A DNA stretch of 64,000 nt from Agromyces sp. Soil535 (GTDB lineage Bacteria > Actinomycetota > Actinomycetes > Actinomycetales > Microbacteriaceae): assembly GCF_001428255.1 (NCBI RefSeq), contig NZ_LMRW01000002.1:62001-126000 (forward strand), written 5' to 3'. The translations under genes were made by a program, and so were the position numbers. Each line of letters opens with the position of its first letter. Within the stretch, counting starts at the first letter, position 1. Below, one piece after another: positions 9,598-18,855 of the stretch. The notes under the pieces were generated by a model. It worked only from the letters and a program-made list of their open reading frames with translations. It searched no databases and had not been told where the DNA came from.

Positions 9598-10257
9598 TCA
9601 GGACTCGGCGGCCAGCTGCGAGCCGGCCAGCGGAGTGCGTCCGTCGCCCGCGGGAGCCGCGTCGGGACCGTCGTTCGCGGCCGTCTCGGGCGCTTCGGCA
9701 TCGGTGGCCGGCGGGGCGTCGGCCGCGGCATCCGTGCGCTTCGACTCGCGCGTGCCGTCGAGTCCCACGCCTCGGATCGTCAGGATCATGAAGAGCACCA
9801 TGCTCGAGACGATGGCGATGTCGGCGACGTTGTAGATCGCGGGGATGAGCCACGGCGTCGAGATGAAGTCGATCACGTGGCCGAGCCCGAAGCTCGGCTC
9901 CCGGAAGAGCCGGTCGGTCAGGTTTCCGAGGACGCCGCCGAGGAGGAGTCCGAACACCAGCGCCCACGCGATCGAGCGGATGCGCCGGGCGAACCACACG
10001 ATGAAGGTGATCACGCCTGCGGCGAGGATCGTGAAGATCCATGTCATGCCGCTCGCGAGGGAGAAGGCGGCGCCGGGGTTCCGCACGAACTGCCATTGCA
10101 GCACGGTGCCGAGCGCCGGGACGACCTCCCCTTCGGTGAAGTTCGTGATGACGAGGTACTTGCTCAGCTGGTCGATGCCGTACACCACGAGGGCGGCGGC
10201 GACCAGGATGAGGAGTGCTGCAGCGGTGCCGACCTTCGCGGCGCGCTCAGCCGCCAA
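9598..10257 (-). CDS. lspA: Lipoprotein signal peptidase II
   Basis: 219 residues with four membrane segments. It cleaves the signal peptide of diacylglyceryl-prolipoproteins. The catalytic aspartates lie in NLTDRLF (D115) and NVADIAI (D146). The C-terminal ~50 residues after the last helix are an Ala/Asp/Pro-rich cytoplasmic tail longer than in E. coli LspA. The start is an unusual TTG at 10257, 11 bp inside the end of divIVA, implying translational coupling. I see no in-frame ATG or GTG ahead of the first helix that would fit better. Confidence 0.93.
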   Translation of the reverse strand: MAAERAAKVGTAAALLILVAAALVVYGIDQLSKYLVITNFTEGEVVPALGTVLQWQFVRNPGAAFSLASGMTWIFTILAAGVITFIVWFARRIRSIAWALVFGLLLGGVLGNLTDRLFREPSFGLGHVIDFISTPWLIPAIYNVADIAIVSSMVLFMILTIRGVGLDGTRESKRTDAAADAPPATDAEAPETAANDGPDAAPAGDGRTPLAGSQLAAES

Positions 10258-10936
10258 AGCCCTGGAAGGTCGGGGCGGGCGCCTGCTCGCCCGGGGCGCC
10301 GGCGCTCACGGGCGAGAAGCCCTGGTTGCCCGAGACCTGCACGGGCGTGGCCGTGTCGAGCTCGCGGAGCTGGCCCTCGATGTAGCTCTTCAGCTTGAGG
10401 CGGTAGTCGCGCTCGAACACGCGGAGCTCGTCGACGCGCTTCTCGAGTGCGAGGCGCTCCTGGTCGAGCACGCTCATCTGGGCGCGCTGCTTCGCCTCGG
10501 CCTCGGCGACGACGCGCGCGGCCGTGGCGTGACCCTCGGCGATCAGCGCGTCGCGCTTCTCGATGCCTTCGCGCACGTGCTCCTCGTGGAGGCGACGCGC
10601 GAGCTGCAGGAGGTTCGTCGTGGAGGTCTGCTCGTCGAGGTCGGACTGCGGGGCGGCGGGCGCCTGCATCGGCACGGCCACGGTGGGCGGCGGCGAGGCG
10701 GGCTCCGCGTAGACCGCGGCAGGGGCCGGCGCAGCGGCCGCGCCCTTCGCGGCGCCCGCGGCACGGGCCTCGGCCGCGGCCAGGCGCTGGCGCAGCTCGT
10801 CGTTCTCCTGGTTCAGCCGGCGCAGTTCGACGACGACCTCGTCGAGGAAGTCGTCGACCTCGTCCTGGTCGTAGCCCTCCCGGAACTTCGTCGCTTGGAA
10901 GCGCTTGTTGACCACATCTTCCGGAGTTAGCGCCAT
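10247..10936 (-). CDS. wag31: DivIVA/Wag31 polar growth protein
   Basis: 229 residues. The conserved N-terminal lipid-binding domain (MALTPEDVVNKRF, then FREGYDQDEVDDFLDEVV) is followed by a coiled coil, an Ala/Pro-rich linker at about 60-105, and a second coiled coil at about 110-190. Wag31 marks cell poles and recruits the elongation machinery; in mycobacteria it is phosphorylated by PknA. In this gene order it closes the dcw cluster, upstream of lspA, which it overlaps by 11 bp. No SD stronger than GGAG is seen. Confidence 0.95.
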   Translation of the reverse strand: MALTPEDVVNKRFQATKFREGYDQDEVDDFLDEVVVELRRLNQENDELRQRLAAAEARAAGAAKGAAAAPAPAAVYAEPASPPPTVAVPMQAPAAPQSDLDEQTSTTNLLQLARRLHEEHVREGIEKRDALIAEGHATAARVVAEAEAKQRAQMSVLDQERLALEKRVDELRVFERDYRLKLKSYIEGQLRELDTATPVQVSGNQGFSPVSAGAPGEQAPAPTFQGFGG

Positions 10937-11051
10937 GGCTTCCCACCCTCAAATCTGTCGAACTGTTCGAACACGTTCTGCTAACGGTAGCAAAGACCTC
11001 CACGGGGGCGCAGTGCCGAACGTCACGGCATGCCACCCTCGCAGGAGATCG

Positions 11052-11369
11052 TCAGCCGGAAGCCGCGGCTGCGGCCGCCAGCCAGGACACCACGGTCATC
11101 AGGATGATGACGAGCAGCATCGCCAGGCTCCACCCCAGGTCGAGTGCGACTTGGCCGATGCGTATCGGCGGCACGAGCCGCCGGAAGAAGCGCACGGGCG
11201 GATCCGTCACGCTGTAGACCGTCTCCACGACCACGAGCCACCCGCCGCGGGGACGCCAGGTGCGGTTGAACGTGCGTACCAGGTCGAGCACGAACCGCCC
11301 CCACATCACGAAGAAGTAGATGAGGAGCAGCGTGTACAGGATGTTCCAGATGACGGACAGCGCGCCCAC
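11052..11369 (-). CDS. YggT family membrane protein
   Basis: 105 residues from a GTG start, with two hydrophobic segments (about 5-27 and 80-100) separated by a basic loop containing the TDPPVRFFRRLVPP motif of the family. Its molecular function is not firmly established. It is almost always encoded between sepF and divIVA (Rv2146c in M. tuberculosis). Here it begins only 5 bp after the sepF stop, so it is co-translated with the division genes. Confidence 0.9.
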   Translation of the reverse strand: MGALSVIWNILYTLLLIYFFVMWGRFVLDLVRTFNRTWRPRGGWLVVVETVYSVTDPPVRFFRRLVPPIRIGQVALDLGWSLAMLLVIILMTVVSWLAAAAAASG

Positions 11370-11374
11370 GGCGG

Positions 11375-11848
11375 CTACGCGTGCGTGAAGAACGACGCGT
11401 CGACGTCGCCCTCGGCCTCGCCGGCCTCACCCGAGACCACGACGTGCGCGGGCGAGAGCAGGAAGACCTTGCTCGTGACACGCTCGATCTTGCCGTAGAG
11501 GCCCTGCGAGAGGCCGCTCGCGAAGTCGATGAGGCGGCGGGCGTCGCCGTCGGACATCTGGGAGAGGTTGATGATGACGGGAACTCCCTCGCGGAAGGAC
11601 TCGGCGATCACCTGGGCGTCACGGTACTGACGCGGGTGCACAGTGAGGATCTCGTTCATCTCCGCCTGCGGGGGGGTCGGTTGGACATGGTGCCTGCGCA
11701 GCGGCGTGACGGCCGCTCCGGTCTTGGGGGCGGGTGCCGCCGCGTGCACGATGGGTGCAACGGGCGCCGGTGCCTGGGGTGCCTCGTGCTCGAACTCCTC
11801 ATCGGCGAGTCCGAGGTACACCATGGTCTTCTTGAGCGGGTTCGACAT
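11375..11848 (-). CDS. sepF: Cell division protein SepF
   Basis: 157 residues. An N-terminal membrane-binding amphipathic segment ([18 protein letters not shown]) is followed by an Ala/Pro linker and the SepF core from about residue 65 ([20 protein letters not shown], then [19 protein letters not shown]). In actinobacteria, which lack FtsA and ZipA, SepF tethers FtsZ filaments to the membrane; no ftsA is present here. It lies downstream of yggS, with a 33-bp gap. Confidence 0.95.
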   Translation of the reverse strand: MSNPLKKTMVYLGLADEEFEHEAPQAPAPVAPIVHAAAPAPKTGAAVTPLRRHHVQPTPPQAEMNEILTVHPRQYRDAQVIAESFREGVPVIINLSQMSDGDARRLIDFASGLSQGLYGKIERVTSKVFLLSPAHVVVSGEAGEAEGDVDASFFTHA

Positions 11849-11881
11849 CGCTGCCTCCGTCTTCGTTCCGTCTCCTCGAGG

Positions 11882-12553
11882 CTAACCGGCCTCCGGCCGA
11901 TTCCCGGTGATTGCGGTGCCGATCCGGAGGTGTGTCGCGCCCTCCAGAATAGCCTCCCGAAAATCGTGCGACATCCCCATGGACAACGCCGTCGCATCGG
12001 GTGCGATGCGCTGCACGCGCTCGGACAGCAGCCGCACGCGGGCGAACGCCGGCCGGGCGGGTTCGTCGAGCGGCGCGACCGCCATGAGCCCGCGAAGTTG
12101 CAGCCCGGGCGTGGCGAGCACGTGCTCCACGAGCGGTTCGAGGCCGTCGGGGGCGACGCCGCCCCGTGCCGGGTGATCGGTGAGGTTCACCTGCACGAAG
12201 CAGTCGACGGATGCCTCGTCGGAGCGCAGCGCCTCGACGAGCGACCCTCGGTCGACCGAGTGGATCGCCGCTGCGTAGGCGCGCACCTGCCGGGCCTTCC
12301 TGCTCTGCAGCTGCCCGACGAAGTGCCACCGCAGGCCGAGCCCCGCGAGCGCCGCGGCCTTCGCCTGCGCCTCCTGGTGCCGGTTCTCGCCGACGTCCCG
12401 CACGCCGAGGGCGGCGAGCTCAGCCACGAGCGCGGTCGGCTGGAACTTGGTCACGACGATCGTCGTGATCTCGCGCGGGTGCCGGCCGGCGTCGCGCGCG
12501 GCATCCGCGATGCTGCCCTGCACCGAGGCGAGCCGGTCGGCGAGGGTGCTCAT
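11882..12553 (-). CDS. YggS family PLP-binding protein
   Basis: 223 residues forming a single TIM-barrel domain. The PLP lysine lies in ITTIVVTKFQP, and ENRHQEAQAK, WHFVGQLQSRKAR, SVDRGSLVEAL and the C-terminal LSMGMSHDFREAI segments are family hallmarks. It maintains PLP and amino-acid homeostasis. It lies between ftsZ and sepF, where a pgeF (YfiH, laccase-domain) gene is usually also found in actinobacteria. That gene is missing here: only 31 bp separate yggS from ftsZ. Confidence 0.93.
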   Translation of the reverse strand: MSTLADRLASVQGSIADAARDAGRHPREITTIVVTKFQPTALVAELAALGVRDVGENRHQEAQAKAAALAGLGLRWHFVGQLQSRKARQVRAYAAAIHSVDRGSLVEALRSDEASVDCFVQVNLTDHPARGGVAPDGLEPLVEHVLATPGLQLRGLMAVAPLDEPARPAFARVRLLSERVQRIAPDATALSMGMSHDFREAILEGATHLRIGTAITGNRPEAG

Positions 12554-12584
12554 GCGTGCCCCCCATCGACCGGCGTGCTCGGCA

Positions 12585-13790
12585 TCACTTCAGGAAGTCG
12601 GGGATGTCGAGGTCGTCGCCCTCGTCGTCGAACGCAGGGTCGGACACGATCTGGTCGGCAGCCGCGCTCGGCGCCTCACCCCAGTTCGCGGTCTCCACGA
12701 GCTCGTCGATGTCGATCTCTCCGACGACGTCGGCGGTCCGGCCGCCGATCGCCGCGCCCCCGATCGCCGCTCCCCCGACCGCGGCGCCCACGGCCGCGGG
12801 CGCGAAGTTCGTGCGCCGCGCCTCCACCGGCCTCGAGTTCGGCTCTCCGCCGTCGAATCCTGCCGCGATGACGGTGACGCGCACCTCGTCGCCGAGCGTG
12901 TCGTCGATGACGGCACCGAAGATGATGTTCGCCTCGGGATGCACGGCCTCCTGCACGAGGCGGGCGGCGTCGTTGATCTCGAAGATCCCGAGGTTCGACC
13001 CGCCCTGGATCGAGAGGAGCACCCCATGGGCGCCGTCGATCGACGCCTCGAGCAGCGGACTCGCCACGGCGAGCTCCGCCGCCTTGATCGCGCGGTCGGC
13101 GCCCCGAGAGGAGCCGATTCCCATGAGGGCGGAACCGGCGCCCTGCATGACCGACTTCACGTCCGCGAAGTCGAGGTTGATGAGGCCGGGCGTCGTGATG
13201 AGGTCGGTGATGCCCTGCACACCGGCGAGCAGCACCTGGTCGGCCGTCGCGAACGCCTCCAGCATCGAGATGCCCCGATCGCTGATCTCCAGGAGCCGGT
13301 CGTTCGGCACGACGATGAGGGTGTCGACCTCCTCCTTGAGTCGTGCCACGCCCTGTTCGGCCTGCGTCTGGCGTCGCTTGCCCTCGAAGCCGAAGGGCTT
13401 CGTGACGACGCCGATCGTCAGCGCGCCGATCGACTTCGCGATGCGGGCGACGACGGGGGCTCCGCCGGTGCCCGTGCCGCCGCCCTCGCCCGCGGTGACG
13501 AACACCATGTCGGCGCCCGCGAGCGCCTCCTCGATCTCCTCGGCGTGGTCCTCGGACGCACGCCGTCCGACCTCTGGGTCGGCTCCGGCGCCGAGGCCCC
13601 GCGTGAGATCGCGGCCGACGTCGAGCTTGACGTCGGCGTCGCTCATGAGCAGGGCCTGCGCGTCGGTGTTGATCGCGATGAATTCGACTCCGCGCAGGCC
13701 GAGCTCGATCATGCGGTTGACGGCGTTGACACCGCCGCCGCCGATGCCGACGACCTTGATGACGGCGAGGTAGTTCTGGTTAGTCGACAT
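12585..13790 (-). CDS. ftsZ: Cell division GTPase FtsZ
   Basis: 401 residues. The tubulin signature GGGTGTG is at 103-109, with [14 protein letters not shown] near the N terminus and the T7-loop region later. A variable Ala/Gly-rich linker leads to the C-terminal peptide [10 protein letters not shown], which binds SepF and other partners. FtsZ forms the Z-ring. The ATG at 13790 has GGAGGG 6 nt upstream. The 177-bp upstream gap carries AT-rich repeats that probably hold its own promoter and regulatory sites. Confidence 0.98.
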   Translation of the reverse strand: MSTNQNYLAVIKVVGIGGGGVNAVNRMIELGLRGVEFIAINTDAQALLMSDADVKLDVGRDLTRGLGAGADPEVGRRASEDHAEEIEEALAGADMVFVTAGEGGGTGTGGAPVVARIAKSIGALTIGVVTKPFGFEGKRRQTQAEQGVARLKEEVDTLIVVPNDRLLEISDRGISMLEAFATADQVLLAGVQGITDLITTPGLINLDFADVKSVMQGAGSALMGIGSSRGADRAIKAAELAVASPLLEASIDGAHGVLLSIQGGSNLGIFEINDAARLVQEAVHPEANIIFGAVIDDTLGDEVRVTVIAAGFDGGEPNSRPVEARRTNFAPAAVGAAVGGAAIGGAAIGGRTADVVGEIDIDELVETANWGEAPSAAADQIVSDPAFDDEGDDLDIPDFLK

Positions 13791-13967
13791 GTCCGGCCCT
13801 CCGTGCGAACTCTGAACCCTGAACCTCTAGTCGAAGGTTAAAGTTTTGCTGAGTATGCAATTCCTGTCTCGAAGGTAGGTGCCTCCCGCCCGCCCCGCCG
13901 AAAGGCGCGCCCGCGTGTCGCGAACCGCCCGGAACTCGGGACCGGTGCTGCCCGATCGGTCGGGACG
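13791..13967 (-). promoter_or_regulatory. ftsZ upstream region with repeats
   Basis: This is the largest gap inside the dcw cluster. On the coding strand three 7-mers run in tandem (GTTCAGG, GTTCAGA, GTTCGCA; 13804-13824). Next to them is AACCT-N8-AGGTT (13822-13839), within a locally AT-rich stretch (13838-13862) that includes TTGCAT and TTTAACC. The SD is at 13797-13803. A dedicated ftsZ promoter with one or more protein-binding sites is likely. Binding by the FtsR-like MerR protein encoded at 46.1-46.8 kb is speculation. Confidence 0.55.
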
Positions 13968-15014
13968 TCACTGCGTCACGGGGCTCGTCGGAGCCGAGAC
14001 GTCGTACAGCGCCACCGTGTCCGGCGGCGCCGCGCGCATGAGCGCCGCGAGCACGGTGGCCTTCAGCGCCGAGTCCTCGCCGCTGCCCCACACCACGCTC
14101 GCGCCGCCCTCGAGCTCTAGCCGCACGTCGTCGGCGGTCGCCGCCGTCGCCCTCGTGAGCTGCGCACGCACGTCCGCCGGAAGGCTGCGCACGACCGCGG
14201 CAACCGCTCGGAAGCCCTCTCCGGCCACGCCCCCGTCGACCTCGATGAGCGGCTGCCCCGCCGGTCGCTCGCCCGGCCGCTCGATCACGACGCCCGCCGC
14301 GTCCACGAGCTCGAGTCCGGACACCCTGTCGATCACGCCGACCGGCGTCCGCTCCACGATGCGGATGACCAGGGTGCCCGGCGGGATCGTCTCGGTCGCG
14401 TAGGTCTCGATCAGGGGGAACCGCGCGAGCGCCGCATGCACGTCGCCCGCGTCGATGAGCGGCAGCGGCGTGCCGATCACGTCGGCGAACGCCGCCTGCA
14501 CGTCGGCGGCGGGGATGCGCTGGGTGCCTTCGACCCGCACCTCGCGCAACGCCATGAGGGGCGAGTAGGCGCCGATCCCGATCACCGCGACGAGCGCGAC
14601 GAGCGTTCCGACGACCACCGCCCACGTGATCCGCCGACGGCGTGAACGCCTCGTGAACCGGCGCACCTCCTGGCGTTCGTAGCGACGTCGCTCCCGGGCC
14701 GCCACCGCCAGGGCGCGCCTCGCGGCGCGCTCGTCGCCAGGCGGCCCCGGCAGTTCTCCGTCGCCGGCTTCGACGGATGCCGGCCCGGGCAGCGCGTCGG
14801 TCGGGTCGGTCCTGGCCGCCCCAGCCGTTGCCGCGCGGGCACCTTCCGCCTGCGCTCGCGGCTCGCGGGCCGTGAGGACGGGGATCGGCTCAGTCGAGAC
14901 GCGATCGGGGTCCGTGCCGCGACGCGACGCCGCGTCCACAGCCGGCTCGCCCGCCGGTGCGCGATCGGTCGCCCGCCGCGAGGGAGGCCGATCGAAGCCC
15001 TGCGGCCGCTTCAC
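13968..15014 (-). CDS. ftsQ: Cell division protein FtsQ
   Basis: 348 residues from GTG. A long, low-complexity cytoplasmic region (about 1-130, Ala/Pro/Arg-rich) precedes one transmembrane helix (ITWAVVVGTLVALVAVIGI). The POTRA domain follows (MALREVRVEGTQRIPAADVQ), then the FtsQ beta domain. FtsQ links early and late divisome proteins. The cytoplasmic tail is much longer than in E. coli, as is common in actinobacteria. It lies 13 bp after murC, with no ddl gene between them. Confidence 0.93.
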   Translation of the reverse strand: MKRPQGFDRPPSRRATDRAPAGEPAVDAASRRGTDPDRVSTEPIPVLTAREPRAQAEGARAATAGAARTDPTDALPGPASVEAGDGELPGPPGDERAARRALAVAARERRRYERQEVRRFTRRSRRRRITWAVVVGTLVALVAVIGIGAYSPLMALREVRVEGTQRIPAADVQAAFADVIGTPLPLIDAGDVHAALARFPLIETYATETIPPGTLVIRIVERTPVGVIDRVSGLELVDAAGVVIERPGERPAGQPLIEVDGGVAGEGFRAVAAVVRSLPADVRAQLTRATAATADDVRLELEGGASVVWGSGEDSALKATVLAALMRAAPPDTVALYDVSAPTSPVTQ

Positions 15015-15027
15015 GCCCGGCGCGCCC

Positions 15028-16428
15028 TCATCCGCGCTCCCGCTCGAGCGAGCCGAGCAGTTGCGGCACGATGCGGTACACGTCGCCGCAGCCGAGCGTG
15101 ATCACGAAGTCGCCGTCGCGGGCGATGCGGGCCGTGTGGTCGGCGGCCTGCTGCCAGTCGGGAACGAACGCGACGCGCGACGGATCCTCGAACCGCTCGC
15201 TGACGAGCGCGCCCGTGACGCCCGGCTCGGGATCCTCGCGCGCCCCGTACACGTCGAGCACGACCGTCTCGTCGGCGTAGCGCTCTAGCACCTCGGCGAA
15301 CTCCTTCGCGAACAGGCGCGTGCGACTGTACAGGTGCGGCTGGTGCACGGCGATGATGCGACCGGACCCGACCACCGTGCGCGCCGCCGACAGGGCGGCG
15401 GCGACCTCGGTGGGGTGGTGCGCGTAGTCGTCGTACACGCTCACGCCGCCGACGGTGCCGTGCAGCTCGAAGCGGCGTCCGGTGCCGGCGAATCGCGAGA
15501 TGCCGGCCAGCGCGGCCGCCGGGTCGAACCCGAGGCCCACGAGCACGGCGAACGCGCCGGCGGCGTTGATCGCGTTGTGCCGGCCCGGGATCCGCAACGT
15601 GGCGGCGTACTCCGAGCCCTCGTACGAGATCGCGAACGACACGGGGCCGTCGGTCACGATGGAGTGCACCCGCACCGCGGCATCCGGCGCCTCGCCGAAC
15701 GTGACCACCCGCCCGTTCGAGAGCCGGCCGGCGACTCGCGTGGCACCCGGGTCGTCGGACGAGATCACGACGAGCTCGCGCGCACGGTCGGCGAAGTCGA
15801 CGAACGCCTGCTCGAAGGCATCGAGCGACCCGTAGTGGTCGAGGTGGTCGGGGTCGACATTGGTGATCAGCGCGACGGAGGTGTCGTAGAGCAGGAACGA
15901 GCCGTCGGACTCGTCGGCCTCGACGACGAAGAGCTCGCCCTCGCCGGATGCCGCGCTCACGCCGAGTTCCTCGATGACGCCGCCGTTCACGAAGCTCGGG
16001 TCCTCGCCGAGCTCGAGGAGGCCGGTGATGATCATGCCCGTCGAGGTGGTCTTGCCGTGCGCGCCGGCGACCGACACGAGGCGCTGCCCCGCGATGAGCC
16101 AGGCGAGCGCCTGCGAGCGGTGCAGCACAGGGAGGCCGCGCTCGAGCGCGAGCCGGTACTCGGGGTTGTCCTGCCAGAGCGCGCCGGTCACCACGACCGC
16201 GTCGGCGTCGGCCAGGTTCGCGGCGTCGTGGCCGATCGCGATCTCCGCGCCGAGGTCGCGCAGCGCCGTGATGTTGGCGGAGTCGCGCACGTCCGATCCC
16301 GTGACGCGGTGCCCTGCGCCGAGGAACAGGCGTGCGATGCCGCTCATGCCGGAGCCGCCGATGCCGACGAAGTGCACGGCGCCGAGCTCGGCGGGGATCT
16401 GGGCGGTCAGGTCGGGCTTGATGGTCAC
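15028..16428 (-). CDS. murC: UDP-N-acetylmuramate--L-alanine ligase
   Basis: 466 residues from GTG. It adds L-alanine to UDP-MurNAc. Motifs: the N-terminal Rossmann segment [18 protein letters not shown], the ATP-binding loop [33 protein letters not shown], and the C-terminal [15 protein letters not shown] typical of MurC. The 80 bp between murG and murC are the only sizeable gap in this half of the cluster apart from that before ftsZ. Confidence 0.96.
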   Translation of the reverse strand: MTIKPDLTAQIPAELGAVHFVGIGGSGMSGIARLFLGAGHRVTGSDVRDSANITALRDLGAEIAIGHDAANLADADAVVVTGALWQDNPEYRLALERGLPVLHRSQALAWLIAGQRLVSVAGAHGKTTSTGMIITGLLELGEDPSFVNGGVIEELGVSAASGEGELFVVEADESDGSFLLYDTSVALITNVDPDHLDHYGSLDAFEQAFVDFADRARELVVISSDDPGATRVAGRLSNGRVVTFGEAPDAAVRVHSIVTDGPVSFAISYEGSEYAATLRIPGRHNAINAAGAFAVLVGLGFDPAAALAGISRFAGTGRRFELHGTVGGVSVYDDYAHHPTEVAAALSAARTVVGSGRIIAVHQPHLYSRTRLFAKEFAEVLERYADETVVLDVYGAREDPEPGVTGALVSERFEDPSRVAFVPDWQQAADHTARIARDGDFVITLGCGDVYRIVPQLLGSLERERG

Positions 16429-16507
16429 GTGGGGCGGTTCTTCCTCGGTGCGGTGGATGCGGTCGGGTCGGCGTGCCTCGGATGCCGCGGCATCCGCTCA
16501 CTCCACG

Positions 16508-17608
16508 TTACGCGTCTCGGGCGGTGTCTCCGGCACCCCCGCCGAGCGCCGCGTCCACGAGGGCGATCATGCGATCGGTGCCGTCGCGGTGTCCGACGGA
16601 TGCCGCGGCCCCCGCCATCCGGGCGACGCGGTCGCGGTCGCCGAGCAGCGGCACGAGTTCGCGCTCGACCCACTCGGGCACGAAGTCGGCGTCGTCGACC
16701 AGGATGCCGCCCCCCGCCGCCACGACGTCGGCGGCGTTGAATCGCTGCTCGCCGTTGCCGACGGGGTACGGCACGTAGACCGCGGGGATGCCGAGCGCCG
16801 AGAGCTCGCTCACCGTTGCGGCGCCCGCACGGGAGACGGCGGCATCGGCGACGGCCAGCGCGAGGTCCATGCGGTCCGCGTACTCGACCATGCGGTAGTC
16901 GGGCATGCCGGGGTCGACGACGTCCGATGCGGCTCCGGTGACGTGCAGCACCTGCCACCCGGCGTCCGTGATCGCCGGCGCGCTCTCGACCACCGTCCGA
17001 TTGATGCGGCGGGCGCCGAGCGACCCGCCCGTGGCGAGGAGCACCGGACGGGCCGGGTCGAGCTCGAAGAAGTGCGCCGCCTCGCTGCGGAGCGCGGCAC
17101 GATCGAGCGTCTCGATCTCGCGGCGGAGCGGCATGCCGACCACCTCTGCGTGCGGCAGGGGCGTGCCGCCGAACGCCACTCCGACGCCGGCTGCCCGCCG
17201 GGCACCGAGGCGATTCGCGAGGCCGGGCTTCGCGTTGGCCTCGTGGATCACGACGGGCACGCCGGCACGCCGGGCGGCGAGGTAGGCGGGCGTCGAGACG
17301 TAGCCTCCGAATCCCACCACGACGTCGACGCCGCGCTCGTCGATGATCGCCCTGACGTCGTCGATCGACTTCCGGAATCGGGAAGGGAACGTCACCGCCG
17401 CCCGGTTCGGCCTGCGCGGGAACGGCACCTTCGCGATCGTGAGGAGCTCGTAGCCGCGCGCGGGCACGAGCCGCGCCTCGAGGCCCTCCGCGGTGCCGAG
17501 CACGAGCACCTCGTCGCCGGGCCGACGTTCGCGGAGCCGATCGGCGACGGCGAGCAGGGGGTTCACGTGGCCGGCCGTCCCGCCGCCGGCCAGCAGGTAG
17601 ACCGTCAT
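16508..17608 (-). CDS. murG: UDP-GlcNAc--undecaprenyl-PP-MurNAc-pentapeptide GlcNAc transferase
   Basis: 366 residues from the ATG at 17608, whose ATGA overlaps the ftsW stop. MurG adds GlcNAc to lipid I to form lipid II at the inner membrane face. Motifs: LAGGGTAGHVNPLLA (G-loop 1), VVGFGGYVSTPAYLAA, HEANAKPGLANR, LATGGSLGARRIN, and the donor-site segment SRAGAATVSELSALGIPAV. Length is normal for the family. Confidence 0.96.
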   Translation of the reverse strand: MTVYLLAGGGTAGHVNPLLAVADRLRERRPGDEVLVLGTAEGLEARLVPARGYELLTIAKVPFPRRPNRAAVTFPSRFRKSIDDVRAIIDERGVDVVVGFGGYVSTPAYLAARRAGVPVVIHEANAKPGLANRLGARRAAGVGVAFGGTPLPHAEVVGMPLRREIETLDRAALRSEAAHFFELDPARPVLLATGGSLGARRINRTVVESAPAITDAGWQVLHVTGAASDVVDPGMPDYRMVEYADRMDLALAVADAAVSRAGAATVSELSALGIPAVYVPYPVGNGEQRFNAADVVAAGGGILVDDADFVPEWVERELVPLLGDRDRVARMAGAAASVGHRDGTDRMIALVDAALGGGAGDTARDA

Positions 17609-18855
17609 CGCGCCGGCCGCCCGGCGGACCGCGCGGCGCGGGCCTCGGCGCGGGCTGCGGCGCGCGTGGCGGCCTCGGGGTCGCGCGCGACCGAGAGCAC
17701 CACCCCGATCGCGAACAGGGTCGTGAGCAGGGCGGTGCCGCCCGCCGAGACGAGGGGCAACGGGACGCCGAGGACAGGGAACACTCCGAGCACGACACCG
17801 ATATTGACACACGCCTGACCGACGACCCACACGAGCACCGCCGCCGTGACCGCCTTCGCGAACGGCGTGCGCGCCGCGCGCAGCACGCGGGCGAACGCGA
17901 CCGCGAGCACCACGAAGAGCCCGATCACGACGACCGCGCCGATCATGCCGAGCTCCTCGCCGATGATGGCGAAGATGAAGTCGTTGTCGGCAGCGGGCAG
18001 CCACGACCACTTCGCCGTGGAATTGCCGAGGCCGACGCCGAAGACACCGCCGTTCGCCAGCGCGAAGCGGCCGTGCTGGATCTGCCAGCAGTCCTCGTTG
18101 TCGAACTGCGTGCAGTTCTCCTGGAGGAACGCGGTGATCCGCCGCATCCGGCTGTCGCTCGACACTGCGACGATGACGAAGACGGCGCTCCCGAGGAGCA
18201 CGGGCGGCAGCAGCAGCCGAAACCGGACGCCGATGAGGAACAGCGCGCCGAGGAGCATCGCGCCCATGATCATGACCGTGCCGAGGTCGCCCCCGATGAG
18301 CACGAGGGCGATGGCGCCGCCGCCGACCAGGAGGATCGGCAGGATGCCGCGCGAGAAGTCGCCCAGCAGCGCCTGCTTCTTCGTGACGATGAGCCCGAGC
18401 CAGATCACGAGCGCGACCTTGATGAGCTCCGACGGCTGGAACTGCACCGACCCGATGGCGAGCCAGTTCGTGTTGCCGCCGACCGTGATGCCGAGCGGAG
18501 TCGCCACGACGAGGAGCTGGAGCACGCATGAGACGATCAGGAGCGGCCATGCGATCGTCATCCACACCCGCTCGGGCATACGGCTCGCGATGAGCATGAT
18601 CGGCACGCCGAACAACGCGTACAGGCCCTGCCGCGTCGCCTGCACGAAGAAGCCGCCGTCCTCGAGGTTGGACTCCACCGACGATGACGAGAGCACCATC
18701 ACGAGCCCGAAGACCACGAGGAACAGGGTCGTGCCGAGGAGCAGGAGGTAGTCCTTCGACTCGACGCGGAAGACGCGGCCGAGCCGGATGCGGGCGGCGG
18801 AGACGCCCGCCGCCTCAGCCTTCGCCGGTCGGGTCGAGCGGGGCGGAGTCGCCAT
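17605..18855 (-). CDS. ftsW: Lipid II polymerase FtsW (SEDS family)
   Basis: 416 residues from ATG 18855, with GGGAGG 8 nt upstream; a GTG three codons earlier is possible. Ten or so hydrophobic segments are visible. SEDS features include LIASRMPERVW, VQFQPSELIKVALVIWLG (with the conserved PSEL stretch), GDLGTVMIMG, and the C-terminal FPVLGVPLPLVSAGGTALL. It polymerises glycan strands at the septum together with the FtsI-type transpeptidase. It overlaps the end of murD by 41 bp and murG by 4 bp. Confidence 0.95.
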   Translation of the reverse strand: MATPPRSTRPAKAEAAGVSAARIRLGRVFRVESKDYLLLLGTTLFLVVFGLVMVLSSSSVESNLEDGGFFVQATRQGLYALFGVPIMLIASRMPERVWMTIAWPLLIVSCVLQLLVVATPLGITVGGNTNWLAIGSVQFQPSELIKVALVIWLGLIVTKKQALLGDFSRGILPILLVGGGAIALVLIGGDLGTVMIMGAMLLGALFLIGVRFRLLLPPVLLGSAVFVIVAVSSDSRMRRITAFLQENCTQFDNEDCWQIQHGRFALANGGVFGVGLGNSTAKWSWLPAADNDFIFAIIGEELGMIGAVVVIGLFVVLAVAFARVLRAARTPFAKAVTAAVLVWVVGQACVNIGVVLGVFPVLGVPLPLVSAGGTALLTTLFAIGVVLSVARDPEAATRAAARAEARAARSAGRPAR

